Below, piece after piece: positions 16,372 through 23,542 of a stretch of 64,000 nucleotides of DNA. Made by a program: the position numbers and the translations under genes. The notes beneath the pieces are model-generated. The model saw nothing but the letters and a program-made list of their open reading frames with translations, had not been told where the DNA came from and did no database searches. Origin of the DNA: a virus; the IMG/VR virus record IMGVR_UViG_3300021963_000080, positions 1-64,000 of that record, one strand, 5' to 3'. Each line of letters begins with the position of its first letter. Within the stretch, counting starts at the first letter, position 1.

Positions 16372-16616
16372 ATAGAAGAGGATTCCTGAAGACTTCAGGG
16401 TTTATTATTGCAGCTCCAGCAATCGTTAGAGCTGAGAATATAATGAAGATATGGACTCCTCCTAAAGATGATCTTATCGTTTATATCAATGGTGTGTATC
16501 AGAGTCCTACTGAGTATACTCAGTTGTTTGATGGTGCATTACGTTTCGATCATAAGAATGTTGAGTATCAAATTTATAATGTTACAAAGCAAACGTGGAT
16601 GAGGATAAATTGCTGA
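16368..16616 (+). CDS. Small protein with a twin-arginine (Tat) type leader
   Basis: 82 residues. The start MNRRGFLKTSGFIIAAPAIV followed by RA has the RRGFLK Tat motif, a hydrophobic core and an ALA-like cleavage area. The rest is beta-rich (DDLIVYINGVYQSPTEYTQL). Short phage proteins opening with RR-F-L and closing the leader in PAIVRA are recurrent in environmental phages, without a known role. Export through the host Tat system is inferred from the leader only. Confidence 0.6.
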   Translation: MNRRGFLKTSGFIIAAPAIVRAENIMKIWTPPKDDLIVYINGVYQSPTEYTQLFDGALRFDHKNVEYQIYNVTKQTWMRINC

Positions 16617-16837
16617 TGGCCAATCTTGATGTTAATAAACTAGAACAATTCTACCGTAATGCTCCGGTCGTTGATAAGGATCAAATCATTATCAGCCTAA
16701 TCGAGAAGAACAAAGCACTCATTGAACAATTAGAGATTGTAGAGGATAATCTCAGACGAGGACTCAGCAAGTCGTTGCAGAAGTTCCAAGCAAGATGTAT
16801 TAGAGAAGTGATTGAAGAAAATGAAACATCTATTTAA
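16616..16837 (+). CDS. Small helical protein
   Basis: 73 residues from the ATG overlapping the previous TGA. Helical and charged (IISLIEKNKALIEQLEIVED). Unknown. Confidence 0.5.
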   Translation: MANLDVNKLEQFYRNAPVVDKDQIIISLIEKNKALIEQLEIVEDNLRRGLSKSLQKFQARCIREVIEENETSI

Positions 16838-17060
16838 GAAAACTAAAGTAGTATTCGATGCTCATTTGAAGCAGTATGAAGTATACTACAAGAATTGGTT
16901 CGTCTGGCAATTCGATTCTTATTACAGGTATGATGAGCGGGACAGTAGAGGATACTTGACGTCGCCTATGCATTATTGCGACAAAGGGCAAGCAGAGGAA
17001 CGAGCAATTATTCGAGCACAAGCAATGATTGATACAGTTGAAGTATGGAGAAGCAAATGA
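16821..17060 (+). CDS. Small basic protein
   Basis: 79 residues from an ATG after GAAGAAA, overlapping the previous gene by 17 bp. Aromatic-rich (YEVYYKNWFVWQFDSYYRYD), ending in a helix. Unknown. Confidence 0.5.
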   Translation: MKHLFKKTKVVFDAHLKQYEVYYKNWFVWQFDSYYRYDERDSRGYLTSPMHYCDKGQAEERAIIRAQAMIDTVEVWRSK

Positions 17061-17290
17061 ATAGAATTAGTTACAGAACGCCAAGGACAATTGCTGTATT
17101 CTCAGCACCATCCTTTGTGATGTGTGCTTTGCCACATTATCTTGGAATCACAACAATCAAACCTGAGTTTGAAATATTCAGATCGATCTTTGATGGATCA
17201 GTCACTGGTCTATTCGTTGGGTCGATTGTATACTTGTTATATGCTTTTATTCACAATATTAGAGTAGAGACTTTAAATGAAGCGAATTGA
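17057..17290 (+). CDS. Small membrane protein
   Basis: 77 residues; the ATG at 17057 has GGAGAAG upstream and overlaps the previous stop. Two hydrophobic stretches (TIAVFSAPSFVMCALPHYLG; VTGLFVGSIVYLLYAFI). Unknown. Confidence 0.5.
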   Translation: MNRISYRTPRTIAVFSAPSFVMCALPHYLGITTIKPEFEIFRSIFDGSVTGLFVGSIVYLLYAFIHNIRVETLNEAN

Positions 17291-17456
17291 TGGTGATGTA
17301 TTAAAGCAAGCATTCGAAGAGATTGCAAGCGAAAACCTACTAGAAGAACTTCGTGAGTGGTTTGTTATGACAGCTCCGTTGTCTGCTAATAGAATATATG
17401 GTCGCTATGTTGAGTTGACCGAGCAGAAGGAACAAGATGAAAAAACTATTGAATGA
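17277..17456 (+). CDS. Small hypothetical protein
   Basis: 59 residues, overlapping both neighbours (14 bp and 20 bp). Acidic and helical (DVLKQAFEEIASENLLEELR). Unknown. Confidence 0.5.
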   Translation: MKRIDGDVLKQAFEEIASENLLEELREWFVMTAPLSANRIYGRYVELTEQKEQDEKTIE

Positions 17457-17667
17457 TCCGTTTACATACTTCCTATTGTATGTTGCGATGGTTCCGTTTA
17501 CGTTTGGCCACGCATACAATAACTTTCCCAACACATACAAAGCGTCTTGGACTATACAAGAAGTCTATGTTGAGTATGGTATATTAGAAAAGTCGATTGG
17601 TTCTCTTTTTGCTAGTGTTGCGTGGCCTTTCTATTGGTCAGCACAATCATGGAAGAAAGACAAATGA
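17437..17667 (+). CDS. Small membrane protein
   Basis: 76 residues after GAAGGAACAAG. Hydrophobic at 9-26 (FTYFLLYVAMVPFTFG) and 55-70 (GSLFASVAWPFYWSA). It resembles short two-pass phage membrane proteins of unknown role. Confidence 0.5.
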   Translation: MKKLLNDPFTYFLLYVAMVPFTFGHAYNNFPNTYKASWTIQEVYVEYGILEKSIGSLFASVAWPFYWSAQSWKKDK

Positions 17668-17927
17668 AGTATTTTGTAATATTACTTGCGCTACTGCTAA
17701 CTGCCTGCGATCATAATACTGTTGGCGTACCGCCAGATAAAGTTGTTGTGACTGATCAATGCTTGCGTAGAGAAACATTTAATGAATGTATGAAGAATCT
17801 TCCTGCTGGTCCTGTTGCAACGAAGTATAATGATTGGGATGAGGTTATATCAGAATGTCGAACAACATCGTACTACTTGTCCCAACGACCACGTGGTACT
17901 ATTGATGAAAAGTGTAGAGGGAATTAA
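17664..17927 (+). CDS. Small lipoprotein
   Basis: 87 residues from the ATG overlapping the previous stop. MKYFVILLALLLTACDHN is a clear lipoprotein signal with lipobox LTAC; Asp at +2 suggests inner-membrane retention under the E. coli rule. Four further Cys (DQCLRRE, NECMKN, SECRTT, EKCRGN) could form disulfides in the periplasm. Not recognisably a spanin. Confidence 0.6.
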   Translation: MKYFVILLALLLTACDHNTVGVPPDKVVVTDQCLRRETFNECMKNLPAGPVATKYNDWDEVISECRTTSYYLSQRPRGTIDEKCRGN

Positions 17928-17930
17928 TAA

Positions 17931-18443
17931 ATGACATTACTATCACATGCAATGGCAGAATTAGATCGTATCGGGATGACGGAAGACTCACCTGATGAGA
18001 TGAATGTAATGATGCGTAAGCACATTCTCCATATGATGCAAGAGTTTGCTAACGAAGGACATTCGGGGTTCTCTGCTTCGTATGCAATTAATATTCTAAC
18101 TAAGCTGTTAGACTTTAAACCGTTAACTCCTCTTACTGGTGAAGACTCAGAATGGAATGAAGTGTCTGAGCGAGCTGGTTATAGATGTTGGCAGAACAAT
18201 CGTCGCTCATCTGTATTCAAAAACGAGGATGGTGAATGTTATGATATCGATGGCAAAGTGTTCTGGGAATGGGCAATGCCATATGAAGATGGCGAGAAGC
18301 CGTACAAGTCATATTACACTTGCCGTGACTCTCGTGTCCCGGTGACGTTTCCATATACTGTTCCAGATAAGCCAATCTATCAGTATCGTCACTCAGACGC
18401 AGCTCCACAACAGCCACCTCAAAACGAGCAAGGGTTTTTGTGA
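17931..18443 (+). CDS. Hypothetical protein
   Basis: 170 residues. N-terminal helices (MMRKHILHMMQEFANEG), then a Trp/Tyr-rich middle with GYRCWQNNRRSSVFKNEDGE and a Pro-rich end. No domain recognised. Confidence 0.55.
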   Translation: MTLLSHAMAELDRIGMTEDSPDEMNVMMRKHILHMMQEFANEGHSGFSASYAINILTKLLDFKPLTPLTGEDSEWNEVSERAGYRCWQNNRRSSVFKNEDGECYDIDGKVFWEWAMPYEDGEKPYKSYYTCRDSRVPVTFPYTVPDKPIYQYRHSDAAPQQPPQNEQGFL

Positions 18444-18670
18444 ATCAAAAGATTAAGCAATTAGCTGATCAAGCAAAGGATAGTATTCCGCAAGGAACGC
18501 TATCTGTTGAGCAATGGATTGAGCAGTATAACAATCTATTTGCCAAGCTAATCATAGACGAATCCGCATTAGTAGCGGATAGAGATGAGAAGAATCCAGC
18601 TGGTTGTGGATGGATAACAAAGACGGTTGGTGATAGGATTAGAGAGCATTTTGGAGTCAGTGATGAATGA
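18440..18670 (+). CDS. IKQLADQA-family small protein, copy 1
   Basis: 76 residues. It has the pattern MNQKIKQLADQA ... FAKLIIDES ... IREHFGV shared by four proteins of this operon (18440, 18663, 19394, 20287). This is a recurrent small-protein family of T4-like environmental phages with no known role. Confidence 0.6.
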   Translation: MNQKIKQLADQAKDSIPQGTLSVEQWIEQYNNLFAKLIIDESALVADRDEKNPAGCGWITKTVGDRIREHFGVSDE

Positions 18671-18875
18671 AAAGATCAAACAATTAGTTGATAAGGCGTG
18701 GAAAGAGCGTGATTTGATTACGGAATCGAGATCTTTGGATGAGGCGTTTACTAGTAAGTTTGCTGAGTTGATTATTAGAGACTTAGCTCAGTTTTGTTAT
18801 GATAGTACAGAACTTAGGGTAGAGCAAGCATACAATCTCCGTAAAGAGATCTTTAACCGGTATGATATCAAATGA
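18663..18875 (+). CDS. IKQLADQA-family small protein, copy 2
   Basis: 70 residues. MNEKIKQLVDKAWKERD and FAELIIRDLAQFC align with copy 1, but the HFGV end has drifted to NRYDIK. It follows copy 1 directly with a short overlap, as expected for tandem duplication. Confidence 0.55.
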   Translation: MNEKIKQLVDKAWKERDLITESRSLDEAFTSKFAELIIRDLAQFCYDSTELRVEQAYNLRKEIFNRYDIK

Positions 18876-19114
18876 TCAGCGATGAACAATTAAAATGGAA
18901 GTATACTTTCTTTGCAATGACATTGATCGCAATGATGGCAGTCTATACAGCAATAGTTGGATGGGCATTGTATGATTTAGGGTTCAATGATGCGAGAGCA
19001 GAGTTTTCACAACCAATAAAGTATAGATGCCATGAACAAGTTGTATACCGCTCAACGCAGGGGTATTGGGAAAAGACTGGCCAGCAATGTAAGACGTTAG
19101 AGGAGATCAAGTGA
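18872..19114 (+). CDS. Small membrane protein
   Basis: 80 residues. A long hydrophobic segment (FFAMTLIAMMAVYTAIVGWA) followed by an external domain with two Cys (YRCHEQ, QQCKTL). Unknown. Confidence 0.5.
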   Translation: MISDEQLKWKYTFFAMTLIAMMAVYTAIVGWALYDLGFNDARAEFSQPIKYRCHEQVVYRSTQGYWEKTGQQCKTLEEIK

Positions 19115-19335
19115 AATACCATACAATTTACAAAGAAGTAGAAATTGACGTTGAATTATCCGATTTCGAAGATGATGAATTGATTCAAGAGTTGGAAGAT
19201 AGAGGCGTGATGTATGAAGACTTTGGTGATAGTAAGCTATTGCTAGAATCAATCTGGCAGAAGCGTAGGATTGGTGAAGACTATCAACGAGAGCTTGAGA
19301 AGTTAATTTACATGGCGTTGGGTAAGGTTGTATGA
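19111..19335 (+). CDS. Small acidic protein (GTG start)
   Basis: 74 residues from GTG with AGAGGAG upstream. EIDVELSDFEDDELIQELED gives a strongly acidic start, and the end is helical. Unknown. Confidence 0.5.
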   Translation: MKYHTIYKEVEIDVELSDFEDDELIQELEDRGVMYEDFGDSKLLLESIWQKRRIGEDYQRELEKLIYMALGKVV

Positions 19336-19397
19336 GCTGTGGCCACTTGCTAATTGCAATCGGTGTTTGTTTTGTTATTACAGGGTTGTTGATATGA
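19332..19397 (+). CDS. Tiny membrane peptide
   Basis: 21 residues (MSCGHLLIAIGVCFVITGLL then I), nearly all hydrophobic, linked by ATGA overlaps on both sides. Translation is plausible but unproven. Confidence 0.35.
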   Translation: MSCGHLLIAIGVCFVITGLLI

Positions 19398-19591
19398 ATC
19401 CGTTAGTGAAAAGTCTATTAGCGCGAGCACATTTGGATGCACCCGATATCAAAGATACTAATTGGATTGCAGAAAGGTTTGCTCAATTGATTCTCTTGGA
19501 ATGCAACATGGCACTACAGCCTTATTTGCGTGATATGATTAGTCGTGGCAAAGCGTGTGACTTGATCAATGATCATTTCGGAGTTGAATGA
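19394..19591 (+). CDS. IKQLADQA-family small protein, copy 3
   Basis: 65 residues. MNPLVKSLLARAHLD, ERFAQLILLEC and the closing INDHFGVE fit the family pattern; it is the most divergent N-terminus of the four. Confidence 0.55.
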   Translation: MNPLVKSLLARAHLDAPDIKDTNWIAERFAQLILLECNMALQPYLRDMISRGKACDLINDHFGVE

Positions 19592-20064
19592 TGGCATTTG
19601 ATAATCTACCTATCACTAAGAGTCAAGTAGAAGCGATCGTCAATGAGGCAATCAAGCCAATCTATGCTCAATTAGAGCAGCTCAAGATGGTCAAAGCGCA
19701 GATGCAATCGATTGACTTTAAACAACCAGTTAAGTTCAAGATTTATAAGCCCGTCGAACATGATCCGATAAGAGGGAATATCAATAGTGCTTTGCTGCCA
19801 TGGGTATATGATCAGGATAGACGTTCCGGGTTTAGTGCTAGTATGTGGGTGACGCCAGTTGATACATTACCTAATTTTGAATTGTCTGGTGATGTGAACA
19901 ATGTCAATATCCATAAGGAAAGAGATAGTCAGCGTGAGAGTGCTAAGAGTAAAATCATGGGATGCTTGAGATCTCATCCACATGAGAATATGGATAAAGA
20001 GTGTGAGATTTTGACAGAGATTGCAAGGCTTAATGCAGAATTGAGAGCGTTGCGTCGTGAATAA
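19588..20064 (+). CDS. Hypothetical protein with coiled-coil ends
   Basis: 158 residues; ATG codons at 19588 and 19591. Helical start (VEAIVNEAIKPIYAQLEQLK), beta middle, helical end (EILTEIARLNAELRALRRE). Unknown. Confidence 0.55.
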   Translation: MMAFDNLPITKSQVEAIVNEAIKPIYAQLEQLKMVKAQMQSIDFKQPVKFKIYKPVEHDPIRGNINSALLPWVYDQDRRSGFSASMWVTPVDTLPNFELSGDVNNVNIHKERDSQRESAKSKIMGCLRSHPHENMDKECEILTEIARLNAELRALRRE

Positions 20065-20290
20065 GTCTAGCGAAGCTCTGAAATTAGGATATATTTTGTT
20101 CAGAGTGAACGGTAAGTATTTTGTAGATTATCAGCGAGCAAGGGATTATAGAGTGACAATCACGGAAGGTCCTCTTGCGTTTGAAGGGTTCAACATCAAA
20201 AGAGGTTGGACCGGATTTTATTATAGAGTAGCAATGAACGGATATCCAATGCACAGAGCACCAGATTTAGATGTAAGGGTTGTGGAATGA
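20057..20290 (+). CDS. Small hypothetical protein (GTG start)
   Basis: 77 residues from GTG, overlapping the previous stop by 8 bp. Beta-rich with many Tyr/Phe (YILFRVNGKYFVDYQRARDY). Unknown. Confidence 0.5.
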   Translation: MNKSSEALKLGYILFRVNGKYFVDYQRARDYRVTITEGPLAFEGFNIKRGWTGFYYRVAMNGYPMHRAPDLDVRVVE

Positions 20291-20514
20291 ACGAGAGAAT
20301 TCAACAGTTGGCTGATAAAGTTGCCGACATGATCCCTGCTGGTGTATACACTATACACTATGAAAGTGGTCAAAGTGGCGTTGAGTTTACTGAAGATGCA
20401 CTAGAAAAGTTCGCCGAGTTGATTGTTCAAGAATGTGTTGATATTGCCGATGAATACGATGGTGTAGGTTCTACTATTGTTAGTAGGATTAAAAAACATT
20501 TCGGAGTAGAATAA
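20287..20514 (+). CDS. IKQLADQA-family small protein, copy 4
   Basis: 75 residues: MNERIQQLADKVADMIPAG, EKFAELIVQECVDIADEYDG and RIKKHFGVE. It is the most canonical member of the family in this operon. Confidence 0.6.
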   Translation: MNERIQQLADKVADMIPAGVYTIHYESGQSGVEFTEDALEKFAELIVQECVDIADEYDGVGSTIVSRIKKHFGVE

Positions 20515-20672
20515 TGAATGACCCAATAACCAATGGTTTAACGATCTTTGTAATAGTACTAGCATTCGTATTTGGATGGATATATGCACATAATACGATA
20601 GCAACAGAATGCGAAAAGCTCCAATCATTCTATGTTGGAAGCCATGTATATCAATGTAATGTAAAGAAATGA
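20514..20672 (+). CDS. Small exported or anchored protein
   Basis: 52 residues. One hydrophobic segment (LTIFVIVLAFVFGWIYA) and two Cys in the tail. It overlaps the previous stop by one base (TAATG). Unknown. Confidence 0.5.
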   Translation: MNDPITNGLTIFVIVLAFVFGWIYAHNTIATECEKLQSFYVGSHVYQCNVKK

Positions 20673-20782
20673 AAAAGTACTTAGACCGTGATTTCATAGA
20701 ACAAGCACTGATCTTTCTAGTAATACGGCCAGCAATATTGATATTTGCTATAGTAGTATTCGTATCAGGATTCTTCCAATGA
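20669..20782 (+). CDS. Tiny membrane protein
   Basis: 37 residues with one segment (LIFLVIRPAILIFAIVVFVS). Linked by ATGA overlaps to both neighbours. Unknown. Confidence 0.45.
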   Translation: MKKYLDRDFIEQALIFLVIRPAILIFAIVVFVSGFFQ

Positions 20783-20946
20783 TCTATAAAGTAATCTATC
20801 TACTAGAGAGAATAGAGAATAACCAAACAATCTATAATAAAGCAGAAAGAGTATTCACCCATAAGCAAGACGCTAATAGCTTTATAGAGACATTGGGAAG
20901 AAGATTCATTATGATTAAACATATAGAGAATTGTTGTATACATTGA
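20779..20946 (+). CDS. Small hypothetical protein, last gene of the operon
   Basis: 55 residues (MIYKVIYLLERIENNQTIYN at the start; ends NCCIH). After its stop no rightward gene is seen until 21704. Confidence 0.5.
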   Translation: MIYKVIYLLERIENNQTIYNKAERVFTHKQDANSFIETLGRRFIMIKHIENCCIH

Positions 20947-20983
20947 TGTATTACTCGTTGTAGTCATAGATGTATCCGCAAAT

Positions 20984-21078
20984 GTATAGAATATCGACCC
21001 CGTCTTAAACTTATATGTGCATGGTATAGAATAGGGGATAATAAGCACGAAAACCCGGCGTTAACTTAAACTTATATG
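20984..21078. repeat. Two-part direct repeat in the gene-poor island
   Basis: CTTAAACTTATATG occurs at 21004-21017 and 21065-21078 (61 bp apart). GTATAGAATA occurs about 20 bp before the first copy and about 40 bp before the second. The spacing differs, so this is not a simple tandem duplication. Iteron-like or regulator-binding use is possible. Confidence 0.5.
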
Positions 21079-21479
21079 CGGTAAGGTAGCGGATTAGATG
21101 TGGCCTTATACAGCTCAGTTAAGCCTCTACGCTGTGATCCTGCTGCAGGACACGATGCCACTCCAGTTAGTACAACGGTCGCTATAAACGGCTGTATTCC
21201 CGTGCTAGACGGATCCAGTATTTTCCAGATTTTCTGCTGCGACTCACTGAGACTCCGCTGCACCCAGCTGCACTGCTACTACGCTGCTCCACTGCCGTTC
21301 TGCTGGCAGTCTGCCAATCAACTAGTGGCTATTACTACCCATGGCTACACACCGCAGAACACGTGGTGCTCTCGTCCTTGAATCCCCTGATAGACTGTGG
21401 TGTTCAGCACTACTACTACACGATGGCGGGAATTAGCCATAGCACCTCCCTCTCCAGCGAAGGAGATACTTAACCGTCC
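21079..21479. other. C-rich gene-poor island
   Basis: About 400 bp with base use unlike the surrounding genes: the plus strand is rich in CTGCTGC, CCACTGC and CCAGCTGCAC motifs, so the minus strand is G-rich and purine-rich. Rightward ORFs here have poor starts and no recognisable product. It is downstream of two leftward promoters and may encode a leftward RNA; the only leftward ORF with a good ribosome site is at 21345-21440. Confidence 0.45.
21345..21440 (-). CDS. Possible 31-residue leftward peptide
   Basis: ATG at 21440 is preceded by GGAGAGGGAGGTGCT, a strong ribosome site about 40 nt after the predicted start of the promoter at 21480. The peptide begins MANSRHRVVVVLNTTV and has no known relatives that I recognise. 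It may be a real small protein or a chance ORF in a non-coding transcript. Confidence 0.35.
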   Translation of the reverse strand: MANSRHRVVVVLNTTVYQGIQGREHHVFCGV

Positions 21480-21508
21480 ATTATCGCAAATTCCAAAAAT
21501 TAAGTCAA
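21480..21508 (-). promoter_or_regulatory. Leftward sigma70-like promoter
   Basis: On the minus strand TTGACT (21508-21503), 17 bp, GATAAT (21485-21480) and GG just after, the same form as the rightward promoter cassettes to the right. It points into the C-rich island. Confidence 0.65.
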
Positions 21509-21590
21509 CACCGCACAACTACGCGCACCTGGAAACGCAGTCCGCTCTCGCCGTCCACCCCCAGTCGTTGCTGTTCGAACCAATGAGTCT

Positions 21591-21619
21591 ATTATCGTTT
21601 TTTTCAGAAAATAAGTCAA
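21591..21619 (-). promoter_or_regulatory. Leftward sigma70-like promoter
   Basis: On the minus strand TTGACT (21619-21614), 17 bp, GATAAT (21596-21591), then AGACTC. It starts about 30 bp to the left of, and diverges from, the rightward promoter at 21650. The first roughly 80 nt of its transcript contain no convincing ORF. Confidence 0.65.
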
Positions 21620-21649
21620 CTACTAAAGAAACCGCATGAAACCAGGCTG

Positions 21650-21678
21650 TTGACCTTTTTACAAATTAAAAGGACAAT
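21650..21678 (+). promoter_or_regulatory. Promoter cassette, copy 1
   Basis: TTGACC, 17 bp, GACAAT, followed by GGATTCATAATTTGAAAGGA, which contains the likely start point and ribosome site of the gene at 21704. First of nine closely related cassettes. Confidence 0.8.
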
Positions 21679-21703
21679 GGATTCATAATTTGAAAGGAAT
21701 GAT

Positions 21704-21880
21704 ATGTTTTCGAATCTAATGAGTGAAGTTGAGTATTTGAAGAGCACTGGCCAGGTGCCTGGTATCCTGGAGGGGATTGAATACATTCTCGATAATGAAG
21801 ATCAATATCCTTCGGAAGTTCGCAGGGAATTAATGGAATTCATGCGTCAGGGTCGTCAACTGTTTAGGGAGGCTGTATAA
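21704..21880 (+). CDS. Small hypothetical protein
   Basis: 58 residues (starts MFSNLMSEVEYLKSTGQ, ends RQGRQLFREAV). First gene after promoter copy 1; its stop TAA overlaps the next ATG (TAATG). Unknown. Confidence 0.55.
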   Translation: MFSNLMSEVEYLKSTGQVPGILEGIEYILDNEDQYPSEVRRELMEFMRQGRQLFREAV

Positions 21881-22056
21881 TGAATGCAAGAGCAATTGGT
21901 GGAATGGAAGTTCGCGATAGAGCTTTGGAGCTTGTCGAATGCGGACTTATTGATGCAAAAACGATGCTGACTGCATGCTTGGTTTATATGTCCCAAGACG
22001 ATGTGCAAGATATGCTGTGGGTTAACCAATTTGAGGAAGTATATGATGAAGAGTGA
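21880..22056 (+). CDS. Small hypothetical protein
   Basis: 58 residues (starts MNARAIGGMEVRDRALELVE). Helical. It overlaps both neighbours, which supports translation. Unknown. Confidence 0.55.
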   Translation: MNARAIGGMEVRDRALELVECGLIDAKTMLTACLVYMSQDDVQDMLWVNQFEEVYDEE

Positions 22057-22339
22057 TATCAGATACAGAATGAAGAACAAGACGTATGTCTTCCATTCAG
22101 ATCCCGGCCATGGCTGGTTGGCTGTTAAGAAGTCTGAATTGACTGAATTGCAGATCATGCAAGCGATTACTGGGTATTCTTATATGAAGGGTGAGACTGT
22201 CTATCTCGAGGAAGATTGCGACATGACTACGTTCTGCCGGAGGTTTGAGCAGATCCTTGGCCAGAAGCCGAAATTCCGGGAATCCTATTTGGAGAGAACT
22301 CCGATCCGTCACTACCCGCAATTTAAGGTCGTTTTGTGA
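22043..22339 (+). CDS. Hypothetical protein
   Basis: 98 residues from ATG ATG after GAGGAAG. Mixed alpha/beta (KNKTYVFHSDPGHGWLAVKK). No family recognised. Confidence 0.55.
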   Translation: MMKSDIRYRMKNKTYVFHSDPGHGWLAVKKSELTELQIMQAITGYSYMKGETVYLEEDCDMTTFCRRFEQILGQKPKFRESYLERTPIRHYPQFKVVL

Positions 22340-22343
22340 TCTG

Positions 22344-22372
22344 TTGACCTTTTTATTAAAAAAAGGGATACT
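22344..22372 (+). promoter_or_regulatory. Promoter cassette, copy 2
   Basis: TTGACC, 17 bp, GATACT, then a purine-rich AAAGGGAATT leader to the ATG at 22401. Confidence 0.7.
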
Positions 22373-22400
22373 GGACGTATATTAAATCAGAAAGGGAATT

Positions 22401-22676
22401 ATGAACAGAGCTCAAATGAAATCCTGCTGTGCTGCAGCGATTCGTCAACTATTTAAGTATGAAGGAATCGAATCAGCATTGATCTTCAATAACATCTACT
22501 ATACCGGAACTCGCACTATTAAAGTGTATCAGGTCAGTCTCAAGCGCAGCGACGTTGATGTTCCAAAGCTGAAAGACAGAATTATGGATGTTGCTGAAGC
22601 ATTCAACTTCGACGTCAAATTCAAAACAACTCCAGGCAATATGTGGGGTGGTCCTGCATTCATCGTTAAACTGTAA
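22401..22676 (+). CDS. Hypothetical protein
   Basis: 91 residues. Alternating beta/alpha (FNNIYYTGTRTIKVYQVSL; PKLKDRIMDVAEAFNFDVKF). Unknown function. Confidence 0.55.
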   Translation: MNRAQMKSCCAAAIRQLFKYEGIESALIFNNIYYTGTRTIKVYQVSLKRSDVDVPKLKDRIMDVAEAFNFDVKFKTTPGNMWGGPAFIVKL

Positions 22677-22684
22677 GGAATAAT

Positions 22685-22987
22685 ATGCTGACTCAAATCG
22701 ACGAGCAAATCGAAAAGCTGATGTGGGATTTCATCCACAACGATTGCAAAGTAGGCGATCGCGAGAAGACTGGTTTGGATCCACGTGCGTTCATAGGGAC
22801 GTTCTGGTATAATTATGATGCAATCATTATCGTGAAGGGTAATGAGCGAGTGCTTAATTATTATGGTGGTTTTGAATATATTGATGCTGATTATATTCGC
22901 GAGTATGGAAACTACGTCGTTTATTCAGCAGAAGCTGATCGTGTGCAAGAAGTGTTGGAAAATTTGATGGAGACGGAAGATGCCTAA
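22685..22987 (+). CDS. Hypothetical protein
   Basis: 100 residues, with TAAGGAATAAT before the ATG. GTFWYNYDAIIIVKGNERVL and acidic ends. Overlaps the next gene by 8 bp. Unknown. Confidence 0.55.
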   Translation: MLTQIDEQIEKLMWDFIHNDCKVGDREKTGLDPRAFIGTFWYNYDAIIIVKGNERVLNYYGGFEYIDADYIREYGNYVVYSAEADRVQEVLENLMETEDA

Positions 22988-23477
22988 TTGGTGTATGAAT
23001 TCATTGCAGATCTCGGGGTCTGTAGAGCAGATTAAGGAAATCAACGAAAAGCTGGAAGCCTGCAAGGGTGAAGACTTTTTCGATATCTTCATCAAGAACG
23101 CAAAAGAAGCGGGTAGGGATGAAGACTGGTATTCATACAATCACGAGCACTATGGTTGCAAATGGAACTGTACTGCTGCGAGCTGGGATGTAGACGGAGA
23201 CGGAACAACAATCACTATCGCATTTGATAGTCCGTGGGCTCCTCCAATGCAAGTATTTGAAACGATTCAGAATACTCCAGGCCTCTCTGTATGCGCTCAA
23301 TACTACGAACCAGGAATGGGATTCGTTGGAGAATATAATGATGGCAGTGACGACTACTATGATTATGGTGGTTGCACATCAGAAGACATCTATGACAACG
23401 TCCCTGCAGAGCTAGTCGATAGCTGGGGAATCTATGAGCAGATGGTAGAGTACGAACAAGAAAATAGCGAAGAATAG
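22980..23477 (+). CDS. Api92/DUF1281-type ferredoxin-fold protein
   Basis: 165 residues. The start MPNWCMNSLQISG and the block YNHEHYGCKWNCTAASWDVD with FDSPWAPPMQVFETI are hallmarks of the MPNWCxN family (YubB/Api92 ferredoxin-like domain) seen on phages and plasmids. Full-length, very acidic C-terminus. Function not established. Confidence 0.75.
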   Translation: MPNWCMNSLQISGSVEQIKEINEKLEACKGEDFFDIFIKNAKEAGRDEDWYSYNHEHYGCKWNCTAASWDVDGDGTTITIAFDSPWAPPMQVFETIQNTPGLSVCAQYYEPGMGFVGEYNDGSDDYYDYGGCTSEDIYDNVPAELVDSWGIYEQMVEYEQENSEE

Positions 23478-23482
23478 CCTAG

Positions 23483-23511
23483 TTGACCTTTTATTCGAAA
23501 TAAAGGACAAT
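23483..23511 (+). promoter_or_regulatory. Promoter cassette, copy 3
   Basis: TTGACC, 17 bp, GACAAT, then GGATCCATAAGTTGAG and AAAGGG before the ATG at 23543. Confidence 0.8.
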
Positions 23512-23542
23512 GGATCCATAAGTTGAGAAAAGAAAGGGAAAT

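Noticed and set aside
21560-21590. TTCGAAC near the leftward promoter as part of a tRNA
   Set aside because: No cloverleaf can be drawn on either strand.
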